This document shows, piece by piece, positions 33,486 through 43,085 of a DNA stretch of 64,000 bases. Every line of letters starts with the position of its first letter. The stretch's first letter is position 1. A program made the translations under genes and the position numbers. Source of the DNA: Pacificoceanicola sp048553275 (GTDB lineage: Bacteria; Pseudomonadota; Alphaproteobacteria; Rhodobacterales; Rhodobacteraceae); assembly GCF_048553275.1 (NCBI RefSeq), contig NZ_JBLZMW010000009.1:62001-126000 (forward strand), given 5' to 3'. The notes beneath the pieces were generated by a model. It saw only the letters and a list, made by a program, of their open reading frames with translations. It was not told the origin of the DNA and did not search any database.

Positions 33486-33601
33486 GACGGGGCCGTCAGG
33501 GACGCCATTGGCCGCATCCCGTTCCCCGGATCTCGGGGCATTTCACGCGATGTTTTCGCACCTGGGCGCATGACCGATTCTCTCCAATTCGTCGCCCCAT
33601 A

Positions 33602-33637
33602 CTGACAAAAACCTGACAACTGACAAGAAGGTGACAA
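33602..33637. repeat. Tandem TGACAA repeats upstream of tatA
   Basis: Two 18-base units, CTGACAAAAACCTGACAA and CTGACAAGAAGGTGACAA, lie head to tail. They give four TGACAA hexamers with starts 11, 7 and 11 bases apart, about 120 bases before tatA. They look like a multi-site binding element. The rest of the 33486-33754 gap shows no gene. Confidence 0.5.
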
Positions 33638-33754
33638 AACTAGCCCCGTGCCGCGCGGTTTTGGCGCTTTTCGAGCGGCCGCAGAAGGCTTAGAACGCCC
33701 TCACCAGTTTTCGCACAGGCCCGATGTGGCGCCTGCTGACAAAGGAGTGGAGCC

Positions 33755-33970
33755 ATGCTCAACAACATCGGCCTTCCCGGCCTTCTGCTGATCGCCGTCG
33801 TGGTCCTCGTGCTTTTCGGCCGCGGCAAGATTTCCAGCCTCATGGGTGAGGTTGGCAAGGGTATCACCGCCTTCAAGAAGGGCGTCGATGACGGCAAGCA
33901 AGAGCTTGAGACCTCCAAGGCCGACGAGGCCAAGGACGTCACCCCCGAGGAAGAAAAAGACAAGGCGTAA
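33755..33970 (+). CDS. tatA: Twin-arginine translocase TatA
   Basis: A 71-residue pore-forming Tat subunit. An N-terminal membrane helix (residues 3-20, GLPGLLLIAVVVLVLFGRG) with the conserved FGRGK hinge is followed by an amphipathic helix (ISSLMGEVGKGITAFKKGV) and a charged, acidic tail. AAAGGAGTGG precedes ATG 33755. First gene of tatABC. Confidence 0.95.
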   Translation: MLNNIGLPGLLLIAVVVLVLFGRGKISSLMGEVGKGITAFKKGVDDGKQELETSKADEAKDVTPEEEKDKA

Positions 33971-33975
33971 GGCCC

Positions 33976-34464
33976 ATGTTCGATCTCGGCATGAGCGAGA
34001 TGTTGGTGATCGGGACGGTCGCGTTGATCGTGGTCGGCCCGAAAGATCTGCCAAAACTGTTCCGCAACGTCGGCCGGTTCGTCGGCAAGGCGCGTGGCAT
34101 GGCCCGCGAATTCACCACTGCCATGAATCAGGCGGCGGATGATGCGGGCGTGAAGGACATGCAGAAAACCTTCAAATCGGCGACCAACCCGGTCGGCAGC
34201 GCGATGGACGGTGTCAAGGATGCCGCCCGGTCGATGACGGACATCAAACCGGACAGCGAGACCGGCAAGCTGTCAAAGGAACGTGAAGAGGCCAAGCGCA
34301 AGATCGAAGCCAATGCCGCGCGCATGGCCGCCGATCGCAAGAAGCGCGAAGCCGAGGACGCAGCGCAGAAGGCCGATGCGCTGGAAAAATCGCTCGCTGC
34401 CGATCCGCATGATTTGCCGCCGGATGTGCCGGCGGGCAACGACACTGACAAGGGGACCGCATGA
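33976..34464 (+). CDS. tatB: Twin-arginine translocase TatB
   Basis: A 162-residue Tat receptor subunit. The N-terminal helix MFDLGMSEMLVIGTVALIVVGP with the conserved Glu and Gly-Pro, then an amphipathic region (KDLPKLFRNVGRFVGKARG), is diagnostic. A long charged coiled-coil-like region (residues 95-140) and an Asp/Pro-rich end follow. It lies five bases after tatA and its stop overlaps tatC. Confidence 0.95.
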   Translation: MFDLGMSEMLVIGTVALIVVGPKDLPKLFRNVGRFVGKARGMAREFTTAMNQAADDAGVKDMQKTFKSATNPVGSAMDGVKDAARSMTDIKPDSETGKLSKEREEAKRKIEANAARMAADRKKREAEDAAQKADALEKSLAADPHDLPPDVPAGNDTDKGTA

Positions 34465-35408
34465 GCAGCGCCGACGACGAGCTTCAGGACAGCGCGGCCC
34501 CGCTGATCGAGCATCTGGCAGAATTGCGCACGCGGCTCATTCGCTGCGTGCTGGCGTTTGTCGTGGGCATGGTTCTGGCCTTCATCGTGGCCGAGCCGAT
34601 CCTGCAATTCCTGCTGGGGCCTATCGAGTCCACGCTGCGCGAGTTGGGCGATCCGTCGCCGACGATGCAGTATACCAGCCCACAAGAATACCTCTTTACG
34701 CTGTTCCGGATATCCATGGTCTTCGGATTTGCGTTGGCCTTCCCGGTGATCTCCCACCAGTTGTGGCGTTTCGTGGCCCCGGGTTTGTATAAATCCGAGA
34801 AGGGCGCCTTTTTGCCCTTCATCATTGCGTCGCCGTTCATGTTCCTGCTCGGGGCGTCCTTTGCGCATTTCGTGGTCACGCCGCTGGCGATGACCTTCTT
34901 CCTTGGCTTTGCGGATATTTCCTCGATCTTTGCGGATCTGCTGAATGCCGCCGGGGATGCAACCGGGGCGCAGCTTCCCGCCGATGTGGCCGTGGTGCCT
35001 GATACCGCCGACGGCATACGCATCACCTTCTTCGGCAAGGTGAACGAAAGCCTTGATATCACGCTGAAATTCATCATGGCCTTTGGCCTGTGCTTTCAGC
35101 TTCCGGTTCTGCTGACCCTGATGGGGAAGGCGGGGTTGGTCAGTGCGGCAGGCCTCGGCTCGGTGCGCAAATACGCCATGGTCGGCATTCTGGTGCTGGC
35201 GGCTGTGGTCACTCCGCCGGATGTGACGACACAGATCATCCTCTTCACCGTGGTTTATGGCCTCTACGAGATTTCGATCCTCCTCGTGCGCATGGTCGAG
35301 AAGAAGCGCGAAAAGGAACTGCGGGCGCAGGGCCTTTGGTTCGAGGATGACGACGACGACGACGAAGACCCGCTGATGGCGGAGTTCGACAAGGACGACG
35401 ACAAGTGA
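34461..35408 (+). CDS. tatC: Twin-arginine translocase TatC
   Basis: A 315-residue multi-pass core subunit that binds the twin-arginine signal. Family segments are PLIEHLAELRTRLIRC near the start, TSPQEYLFTLFRISMVFGFALAFPV and FVAPGLYKSEKGAFLPF. It is longer than the usual 250-260 residues for two visible reasons: an extended periplasmic loop of about 40 residues (near 160-195, including NAAGDATGAQLPADVAVVPD) and a C-terminal tail with an Asp/Glu run (EDDDDDDED). Overlaps both neighbours. Confidence 0.96.
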   Translation: MSSADDELQDSAAPLIEHLAELRTRLIRCVLAFVVGMVLAFIVAEPILQFLLGPIESTLRELGDPSPTMQYTSPQEYLFTLFRISMVFGFALAFPVISHQLWRFVAPGLYKSEKGAFLPFIIASPFMFLLGASFAHFVVTPLAMTFFLGFADISSIFADLLNAAGDATGAQLPADVAVVPDTADGIRITFFGKVNESLDITLKFIMAFGLCFQLPVLLTLMGKAGLVSAAGLGSVRKYAMVGILVLAAVVTPPDVTTQIILFTVVYGLYEISILLVRMVEKKREKELRAQGLWFEDDDDDDEDPLMAEFDKDDDK

Positions 35409-36259
35409 GCAAGGATTTCCCGGTGGACCCTATGGAGCGCATCGCAGCGGCATTGGAGCGGATTTCCCCGCCGCCTCTGGGGGCACCGGATTTCTCTGCC
35501 GCGCAGGCTTTCGTCTGGCACGTGGAGCCGGATCGGCTTGTCCCGGTGCCAAACGTGAACCGGGTCGAACTGGACCTTCTGGTCGGTATCGAGCGGGCGC
35601 GCGACACGCTGATGGCCAACACGCGCCAGTTTGCGCGCGGCCTGCCGGCCAACAATGCGCTGCTTTGGGGCTCGCGCGGGACCGGAAAATCCAGCCTTGT
35701 GAAGTCGGCGCATGGCGCGATCTGCGCCGAAGGGCTGGACCTCAAGCTGGTGGAAATCCAGCGCGAGGACCTTGCCTCTGTCGGACGGCTTCTGACCCTG
35801 CTGCGCGGGGCAAAGGAGCGGTTTGTGCTGTTCTGCGATGATTTGTCGTTCAGCCATGACGATCAGAACTACAAAAGCCTCAAGGCGGTTCTGGACGGCG
35901 GTGTCGAGGGGCGGCCGGACAATGTCGTGCTTTATGCCACCTCCAACCGCCGTCACCTGATGCCGCGTGACATGATCGAAAATGAACGCTCGACGTCGAT
36001 CAATCCGTCCGAGGCGGTTGAGGAGAAGGTTTCGCTCTCCGACCGGTTCGGGCTTTGGCTCGGCTTCCATCCCTGTTCGCAGGATGACTACCTGTCGATG
36101 ATTGCGGGCTACTGCGATGCCTACGGCGTGACGGTCGATGCGGAGACGCTGCGCGCGGAAGCCATCGAATGGCAGGCGACGCGCGGGGCCCGGTCGGGCC
36201 GTGTGGCGTGGCAGTTCTTTACCGATCTGGCCGGGCGCAACGGTGTTGCGCTGAGCTGA
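35405..36259 (+). CDS. DUF815 AAA-type ATPase
   Basis: A 284-residue P-loop ATPase of the DUF815 family. Walker A is NALLWGSRGTGKSSLVK (about residues 83-99), Walker B-like LFCDDLSF near 140, and YATSNRRHLMPRDM, a sensor-type segment, near 180. The family is common but its substrate is unknown. The GTG start at 35405 overlaps the tatC stop (GTGA), so it is translated with the Tat operon; a role in Tat substrate handling is only an inference from this linkage. Confidence 0.88.
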   Translation: MSKDFPVDPMERIAAALERISPPPLGAPDFSAAQAFVWHVEPDRLVPVPNVNRVELDLLVGIERARDTLMANTRQFARGLPANNALLWGSRGTGKSSLVKSAHGAICAEGLDLKLVEIQREDLASVGRLLTLLRGAKERFVLFCDDLSFSHDDQNYKSLKAVLDGGVEGRPDNVVLYATSNRRHLMPRDMIENERSTSINPSEAVEEKVSLSDRFGLWLGFHPCSQDDYLSMIAGYCDAYGVTVDAETLRAEAIEWQATRGARSGRVAWQFFTDLAGRNGVALS

Positions 36260-36349
36260 CGGGCCTGCGTCCCATTGAGGACGTGATGGACGGAACAGGC
36301 CGCTCGCGCGCCGAGCCGGTCCAGCCCGGCGCCAAATCCGCTGCGACGC

Positions 36350-37012
36350 TCAGGCGTTCAGGCTCTCCAGCAGACGCTTTGCCTCTTCCGAAGGACGGAT
36401 GAGCGTCTCCCGATCTTCACCGGGAAAGAACCGCGCGCGCGTCGCCGTGGCCAGCGGGCGCGGCTGCAGGATGTGCACTTTCGGGCCGATCTGGGCGCTC
36501 TCGGCCTGCCAGCTGTGCGCCAGGGCGATCTGCGCCGCCTTGGTGGTGCCGTAGTGGCCAAAGAACTTCTCACCCGCGTGCGGATCGTCGAAGAACAGCG
36601 CCTGACCGTTGGTGCCGAGCAGGGGCGCAACGAAGGGGATCAGGTGCCCCATGGCATCGACGTTGATCGACAGCGACTTCTGCCAATCCTTTTGATCCAT
36701 GTGATGTGCGGGGGTCAGCGGCGCGGCGTGGATCGCCGTATGCGCCCAGAGGGCGACCGTGCCATCCGCTTCCGTCCCCGGTCCCCAGCGGTCGAACACG
36801 GAGCGGCACAGGTGTGCCATGGCATCGCGGTTGCAGATGTCCATGGGCGCCAGCGTGGCCTCGCCGCCCTTGTCCTTGATCCGGTCGTCCAGATCTTCGA
36901 GCCCGCCCACGGTGCGGGCGACAGCGATGATGTGAAAGTCGGGGGCCAGCGCCTCAGCGAGGGCAAAGCCAAGGCCGCGTGACGCGCCGGTGATCAGAGC
37001 AAGTTTGGTCAT
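36350..37012 (-). CDS. Short-chain dehydrogenase/reductase
   Basis: A 220-residue SDR. The NAD(P) motif ALITGASRGLGFALA is at residues 5-19, MDICNRD is the nucleotide-adenine contact region, and the active site is seen as Tyr and Lys in FGHYGTTKAAQIAL (about residues 155-160). Start ATG 37012 is set because the reading frame upstream has no family sequence. The substrate is unknown. It follows a small gene and purF on the same strand but with gaps of 56 and 171 bases. Confidence 0.85.
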   Translation of the reverse strand: MTKLALITGASRGLGFALAEALAPDFHIIAVARTVGGLEDLDDRIKDKGGEATLAPMDICNRDAMAHLCRSVFDRWGPGTEADGTVALWAHTAIHAAPLTPAHHMDQKDWQKSLSINVDAMGHLIPFVAPLLGTNGQALFFDDPHAGEKFFGHYGTTKAAQIALAHSWQAESAQIGPKVHILQPRPLATATRARFFPGEDRETLIRPSEEAKRLLESLNA

Positions 37013-37068
37013 GGCCCTCCTTTGCGGCGGAACGCGCCGAAGGTCAAGCGGGGCACTTTGTCCCGTCT

Positions 37069-37398
37069 TCAGATCGGCATTCGCAGGCGCGTGGAGTTCG
37101 TCAAAGTGACCGTATCCGTGGCCACGGCGATCACTTGCTGTGCGCCGATCCGGCTGCCGACCGACACTTTGCTCACCACACCGTTGGGCAGGCGGATCAG
37201 CGCGGTTTGGGCGCTTTCCTTGCCAAACACACCGAGCACCATCGGCTCGGTGCCGGGCAGGCTCGTCTCGGTTGTGGCGATTTTCTGAACTTCGGCGGGC
37301 GTGTCGCCCTCCGAGACAACGGGATTGTCGGCCAAGGCTTTGGCTTTGGCGGCCAGCGTGTCGGGCCGCGCTTTGGGGCGGAGCGATTTGGTGAGCAT
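37069..37398 (-). CDS. Small protein with PilP/GspC-like C-terminal domain
   Basis: A 109-residue protein. The C-terminal half (GVFGKESAQTALIRLPNGVV, then GSRIGAQQVIAVATDTVTL) has the strand-rich pattern of PilP/GspC-type domains, in which a Gly-rich hairpin is followed by a short strand. The N-terminal 45 residues are Lys/Ala/Pro-rich. ATG 37398 has an AGAGG site eight bases upstream; a longer frame to 37497 is possible but looks like leader sequence. The function is unknown. It follows purF. Confidence 0.65.
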   Translation of the reverse strand: MLTKSLRPKARPDTLAAKAKALADNPVVSEGDTPAEVQKIATTETSLPGTEPMVLGVFGKESAQTALIRLPNGVVSKVSVGSRIGAQQVIAVATDTVTLTNSTRLRMPI

Positions 37399-37489
37399 TT
37401 GGAGCCTCTGTATAGCGGTTGCGGCCAGCCGCACCGGAGCAACGGGGATGGCGGACCGGCTGATAGCGCCCATGCTGCAGGTGCGAAAG

Positions 37490-37515
37490 AGGGGCACCGA
37501 TTGCTCGGCGCCCCT
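37490..37515 (-). terminator. Hairpin downstream of purF
   Basis: On the minus strand AGGGGCGCCGA pairs with TCGGTGCCCCT (one G-U pair) over a 4-base GCAA loop, followed by CTTTC, 55 bases after the purF stop. The GNRA-type loop and long stem make termination or 3'-end protection likely. Confidence 0.6.
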
Positions 37516-37569
37516 TTGCTCGTTTTGCCATGAACCCGGCGGAAACCCGCAGGAGATCTTAACGAAACC

Positions 37570-39054
37570 TTACTCGGCGGCCTTCATCTGGAAGCCCTTC
37601 TGGATCATGTCCGCCGGTTCTACAGGGTATTCGCCGGAGAAGCAGGCGTCGCAGTACTGCGGGCAGCTTGCCTTGCGGCCTTCTGCCTCGCCGACGGCCC
37701 GGTAGAGGCCATCAAGCGAGATGAATTTGAGCGAATCGACACCGAGATGCTCGCGCATTTCGTCCTCGGACATGGTCGCGGCCAGCAGTTTTTCGCGCTG
37801 CGGTGTGTCGACACCGTAGAAACATGGCCAGGCGGTCGGCGGAGAGGCGATGCGGAAGTGCACTTCCGCTGCGCCCGCATCAAGGATCATTTCCTTGATC
37901 TTGCGGGAGGTCGTGCCACGCACCACCGAGTCGTCCACGAGGATCACGCGCTTGCCCTTGATCAGGGCGCGGTTCACGTTCAGCTTCAGGCGTACACCCA
38001 TGTTACGGATCTGCTCCGTAGGCTCGATGAAGGTCCGGCCCATGTACTGGTTGCGCACGATTCCCATGCCGTAAGGAATACCGCTCTCATGGGCAAAGCC
38101 GATGGCCGCCGGGGTGCCGCTGTCCGGCACCGGACAGACAAGGTCCGCGTCCATCGGCGCCTCGCGGGCCAGCTCCACACCGATCTGACGGCGGGTTTCA
38201 TAGACAGAGCGCCCCCCGATGATGCTGTCGGGGCGCGAGAAATAGACATGTTCGAAGATGCAGAACCGCGACGGGCGCGGGCGGAAGGGCCGCGTGCTTT
38301 CGATCTCGCCCTTGTCGGTGATCACGACCATCTCGCCCGGCTCGATCTCGCGCACGAACTCGGCGCCGATGATGTCGAGCGCGCAGGTCTCGGAGGAAAG
38401 TGCATAGCCATCTGCGATCTTGCCAAGCACCAGCGGGCGCACCCCCAGCGGGTCGCGCACACCGATCAGCTTGGTGCGGGTCATGGCAACAACGGAAAAC
38501 GCCCCTTCGACACGGCGCAGCGCATCTTCCATGCGTTCGGGGATGTTGCGCTGCAGGGAGCGGGCCATCAGGTGGATGATGCATTCCGAATCCGACGAGG
38601 ACTGGAAGATCGAGCCGCGTTCGATCAGCTCCTTGCGCAGGGCATCGGCGTTGGTGATGTTGCCGTTGTGGGCAATTGCCGCGCCGCCCATGGAAAACTC
38701 GCCAAAGAACGGCTGAACATCACGGATCGCGGTCTGGCCCTTGGAGCCTGCGGTTGAATAGCGGACGTGGCCGATGGCCACGGGCCCCGGCAGCGTCTCC
38801 ATCAGCGATTGCTTGGTGAAGCTGTCCCGGACGTAGCCAAAGCGACGTGCGGAGTTGAACCCGTGATCCGGATGATGGCAGACGATCCCGCCAGCCTCCT
38901 GTCCGCGATGCTGGAGAGCATGCAGACCAAGGGCGACGAAATTCGCGGCATCGGTGACCCCGACAACGCCGAATACACCGCATTCTTCATGCAGCGTATC
39001 GCCGGACATGTCGTCCTGAGCGTAGTCGAAATCAAACGGATGGGCGGGTGGCAT
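37570..39054 (-). CDS. purF: Amidophosphoribosyltransferase
   Basis: A 494-residue enzyme for the first committed step of purine synthesis. A propeptide ending before CGVFGVVG (Cys nucleophile after cleavage), glutaminase motifs (GLHALQHRGQEAGG, AHNGNITNAD) and the PRTase motif VILVDDSVVRGTTS are visible. The cysteines in FCIFEHVYFSRPDS, WPCFYGVD and PQYCDACFSGEYP match the Bacillus type that carries a 4Fe-4S cluster. Start ATG 39054 is used; ATG 39012 also fits. The 39055-39297 region holds its promoter; no gene seen there. Confidence 0.96.
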   Translation of the reverse strand: MPPAHPFDFDYAQDDMSGDTLHEECGVFGVVGVTDAANFVALGLHALQHRGQEAGGIVCHHPDHGFNSARRFGYVRDSFTKQSLMETLPGPVAIGHVRYSTAGSKGQTAIRDVQPFFGEFSMGGAAIAHNGNITNADALRKELIERGSIFQSSSDSECIIHLMARSLQRNIPERMEDALRRVEGAFSVVAMTRTKLIGVRDPLGVRPLVLGKIADGYALSSETCALDIIGAEFVREIEPGEMVVITDKGEIESTRPFRPRPSRFCIFEHVYFSRPDSIIGGRSVYETRRQIGVELAREAPMDADLVCPVPDSGTPAAIGFAHESGIPYGMGIVRNQYMGRTFIEPTEQIRNMGVRLKLNVNRALIKGKRVILVDDSVVRGTTSRKIKEMILDAGAAEVHFRIASPPTAWPCFYGVDTPQREKLLAATMSEDEMREHLGVDSLKFISLDGLYRAVGEAEGRKASCPQYCDACFSGEYPVEPADMIQKGFQMKAAE

Positions 39055-39297
39055 ATGGCGGTCGGACAAATGGCGCTCCGAATCCTGACTGTGCGGTGTG
39101 GCCCTCACATACTGCCTGAAAGCCCGAGTGTCACGAAACGATAACATTTTGTCGGCAGGTTATTCATAACCCCCCCACATGCCTCGCATGTTTTCCGGGC
39201 GTTGCGCCGCCTGACGTCGAAAATTGGTTAAAACGTTTGCGGCCGGGCGGATTGCGACTCGGCCATGAGTCCGTCGGTCGGCGGATCTGGCCAATAA

Positions 39298-39329
39298 AAA
39301 AGCGGGCTCGGCCGTGCCGTCCCGCTTTT
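39298..39329 (-). terminator. Intrinsic terminator of cvpA
   Basis: On the minus strand AAAAGCGGG (from 39329) pairs with CCCGCTTTT, and an inner CGGC/GCCG pairing closes the loop; T-run follows. It lies 27 bases after the cvpA stop. Confidence 0.85.
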
Positions 39330-39355
39330 GTCCTTTGGTATTTTGTCCGCCGCTG

Positions 39356-39943
39356 TCAGGTATCGCTGGCGCTCGGCGCGTCCGGGGCGGGGGCTGCACA
39401 CACACCGACGAGCTGTTCGTACTGGCCGGTGATCCAGCCAAGCGCCTGCTCCGGGTTCTGCTCTTCGATGCGGTTCGTAAAGCGCGAGAAAACGGCGGCA
39501 GAGCGCGAGTCGTCGATCATCGGAATGTCCTGCGCCGTGATCACGGTCTCGTAGACGAAAAAGCCGACAGCCACGAGCAGCACACCGCGTGCCACACCGA
39601 AGAAAAAGCCAAGCGCCTGATCGAGCCCGCCAAGCGCGGACCTCTTGATCAGCGAGGAAAACAACGGTGTGAAGAACGAGGTGATCACCAGAGCGACGGT
39701 AAAGACCGCAGCAAAGGCGGCAATGATCGACAATTCGCAGCTGTCCGACAGGAAATCGCCGATGACCGGAATTTCCTTGACCAGCGGCTGCACCTGCGGC
39801 GCAAACATGAAGGCGAGGATCGCGGCGACGATCCAGCCCGCAATTGCCATGGTCTCCCGCACGAGGCCGCGCGAATAGGCCAAAAGGGCCGAGAGGACGA
39901 TGATGACGGCCACCGCCCCGTCGATGATCGTGAAACCTTCCAT
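39356..39943 (-). CDS. cvpA: CvpA family membrane protein
   Basis: A 195-residue membrane protein with four hydrophobic segments (about residues 8-24, 32-48, 70-95, 110-130). The start FTIIDGAVAVIIVLSALLAYSRGLVRE and the middle GGLDQALGFFFGVARGVLLV are the CvpA/colicin V production signature. The family is linked to envelope stress and bile resistance; mechanism not settled. It sits between radA and purF, a conserved neighbour of purF in many bacteria. Confidence 0.9.
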   Translation of the reverse strand: MEGFTIIDGAVAVIIVLSALLAYSRGLVRETMAIAGWIVAAILAFMFAPQVQPLVKEIPVIGDFLSDSCELSIIAAFAAVFTVALVITSFFTPLFSSLIKRSALGGLDQALGFFFGVARGVLLVAVGFFVYETVITAQDIPMIDDSRSAAVFSRFTNRIEEQNPEQALGWITGQYEQLVGVCAAPAPDAPSASDT

Positions 39944-39992
39944 ACGCGCTGCCCGTCCTTTTGTCGTGCTTCAAATATCTGCCCGGCCCGGA

Positions 39993-41357
<1,365 letters not shown>

Positions 41358-41518
41358 GATACGTCCGGTCGTGAGGTGGGATTGCGGGCCTTATGCCGCA
41401 ATCTGTCGCCGGGGCCAATGGCTGCGCTGATGCTTCGCAGGCCGATATCGCGAGGTCGGTGCCGCGACCGCCACCCTGGAATGCGATTGGCTTGGCGTCG
41501 AAGACCGGGATGCGGGCG

Positions 41519-41959
41519 CTAGACGGTTGGGTCGACCGGTTTCCTGCTCTCCAATGCGCCGAGCGTCACAGAAGCGAGAATACAGGCGGTGAACAGGTAA
41601 AGGCCCCAGGCGGTCTCCACCCGTCCGATACCCATGCCCTTGGCGAGGGTGATATAGACCGCGATCAGGAAGACGTCAGCCATGGCAAACTTGCCCAGCA
41701 GGTTGACCGCAGGCAGGGCGCGGCGGTCGAGAAAGTGAAACTGGATCAGGGCCAGCCCGAGCGTTTTCAGCAGGGGCGCAAAAAGCGCGAAGACCGTGAC
41801 CAGCAAGGCGAGAAACACATCCGTTCCCCAAAGGCTCTGCAGGCCGGAAATAACCGAAATTTCGCTCAGGCCAAACAGTGGCAGCAGCCCGGCGCGCAGC
41901 AGAGGTGCAATCCATGCGACGGGATAGAAGATCAGCAGGGCGAGGTTCACCCAGCGCAT
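41519..41959 (-). CDS. PqiA-like membrane protein
   Basis: A 146-residue membrane protein like one half of paraquat-inducible protein A. Four hydrophobic segments are visible; the family motifs are RAGLLPLFGLSEISVISGLQ and LKTLGLALIQFHFLDRR, then LGKFAMADVFLIAVYITLAKG. PqiA proteins work with MCE-type lipid transport. The start at ATG 41959 shares one base with the stop of the 127-residue gene upstream, so it belongs to the alr-mlaE-mlaF run. Confidence 0.83.
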   Translation of the reverse strand: MRWVNLALLIFYPVAWIAPLLRAGLLPLFGLSEISVISGLQSLWGTDVFLALLVTVFALFAPLLKTLGLALIQFHFLDRRALPAVNLLGKFAMADVFLIAVYITLAKGMGIGRVETAWGLYLFTACILASVTLGALESRKPVDPTV

Positions 41960-42342
41960 CACGCGGCGTACCATGCAAACCCGAGCAGGGTCAGCACCAG
42001 CAGGCCGTGAAGCACGTCGATCCATCGCGCGCGGGCGGTCTTGAGCGCCCCGGACAGGACAAGGAATGCGGACGGTACGAGCAGCGCGATAAGCCCGCCA
42101 CCGTGGCGCAGCAAGGCCTCCGCCCGGACATAGACCGCCCCATCGTTCAGCCCCGCAGCCGGGGCGAAGACCGTGGCAACCCCGGCAAGCGCGAGGATCA
42201 GGGCGATCAGCGCGAGCCAGCGGCTCGGGCCGCGCTCCTGGAGGATTCGGGTGAAGGAGAGGAGCGCAAGCACTTCTAGATACACGAATTTCTTGAAGAA
42301 CAGAAACCAGAGCAACACCGGATCCGGCTCGAAAAAGCTCAT
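41959..42342 (-). CDS. Four-helix membrane protein of unknown function
   Basis: A 127-residue membrane protein with four hydrophobic segments (about 9-30, 38-55, 75-92, 103-122). The start SFFEPDPVLLWFLFFKKFVYLEV has an aromatic and basic pattern; no catalytic motif is seen. Its ATG overlaps the mlaF stop and its stop overlaps pqiA, so it is translated with the lipid transport genes. It takes the place where an MCE protein (MlaD) would be expected, but it is not one: there is no single-helix-plus-beta-barrel domain. I do not recognise the family. Confidence 0.75.
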   Translation of the reverse strand: MSFFEPDPVLLWFLFFKKFVYLEVLALLSFTRILQERGPSRWLALIALILALAGVATVFAPAAGLNDGAVYVRAEALLRHGGGLIALLVPSAFLVLSGALKTARARWIDVLHGLLVLTLLGFAWYAA

Positions 42343-43085
42343 CGGATGGCCTCGATCGGCCCCTCTGCGCGGCCCGCAATGAATTGATCGAGGTAGGGGT
42401 CCCCCGATTGGTCCATGTCCGATATCGCGCCGCTCCACTGGATCACCCCGTCGTGCAGCATGGCAACAGTGTCGGCGATGGCCCGCACGGAGGTCATGTC
42501 GTGGGTGATGGTCATGGCGGTCACGCCCATTTCGACGACGATTTCGCGGATCAGGTCGTTGATGACACCCGACATGATCGGATCGAGGCCGGTGGTCGGC
42601 TCGTCAAAGAAGATGATCTCGGGTTCGGCGGCGATCGCACGGGCAAGGCCGACGCGCTTTTGCATGCCGCCCGACAGCTCCGCCGGAAACAGGTCCGCAA
42701 CATCGGGTTTCAGCCCGACGCGGCGCAGCTTTTCGATGGCGATCTCGCGGGCCTCGGCTTTTGGCCTTTTCAGAGATCCGCGCAGAAGGCGGAAGGCGAC
42801 GTTTTGCCAGACCGTCAGGGAATCGAACAGCGCGCCGCCCTGGAACAGCATCCCGAACCGCGCGAGAAAGGCATCGCGGTCGCCCTTCGCCACGTCCTGC
42901 CCGTCGAGCGTGATGAGACCGCTGTCCGGCGTCACAAGGCCGAGCACGGACTTGAGCAGCACGGACTTCCCGGTGCCGGAGCCGCCGATGATGACCATGG
43001 AAGTGCCGGACGCGATGGTCAGATCGACATTGCGCAGGACGACCTTCTGGCCAAAGGCTTTCTTGACGTTGCGGAGTTCGATCAT
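42339..43085 (-). CDS. MlaF-like ABC transporter ATPase
   Basis: A 248-residue ATPase of the lipid (Mla/Tgt2) ABC family. Walker A is GGSGTGKSVLLKS (about 38), the signature is LSGGMQKRVGLARAI (about 140) and Walker B is PEIIFFDEPTTGLDPIMSG (about 160). Start ATG 43085 overlaps the mlaE stop. A much longer open frame upstream is the shadow of mlaE. It should pair with MlaE to move phospholipids between the membranes. Confidence 0.92.
   Translation of the reverse strand: MIELRNVKKAFGQKVVLRNVDLTIASGTSMVIIGGSGTGKSVLLKSVLGLVTPDSGLITLDGQDVAKGDRDAFLARFGMLFQGGALFDSLTVWQNVAFRLLRGSLKRPKAEAREIAIEKLRRVGLKPDVADLFPAELSGGMQKRVGLARAIAAEPEIIFFDEPTTGLDPIMSGVINDLIREIVVEMGVTAMTITHDMTSVRAIADTVAMLHDGVIQWSGAISDMDQSGDPYLDQFIAGRAEGPIEAIR

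Noticed and set aside
39960..39990. Fourth copy of the dispersed repeat (CAAATATCTGCCCGG)
   Set aside because: Only a few bases match the core, and the lead and hairpin are missing.
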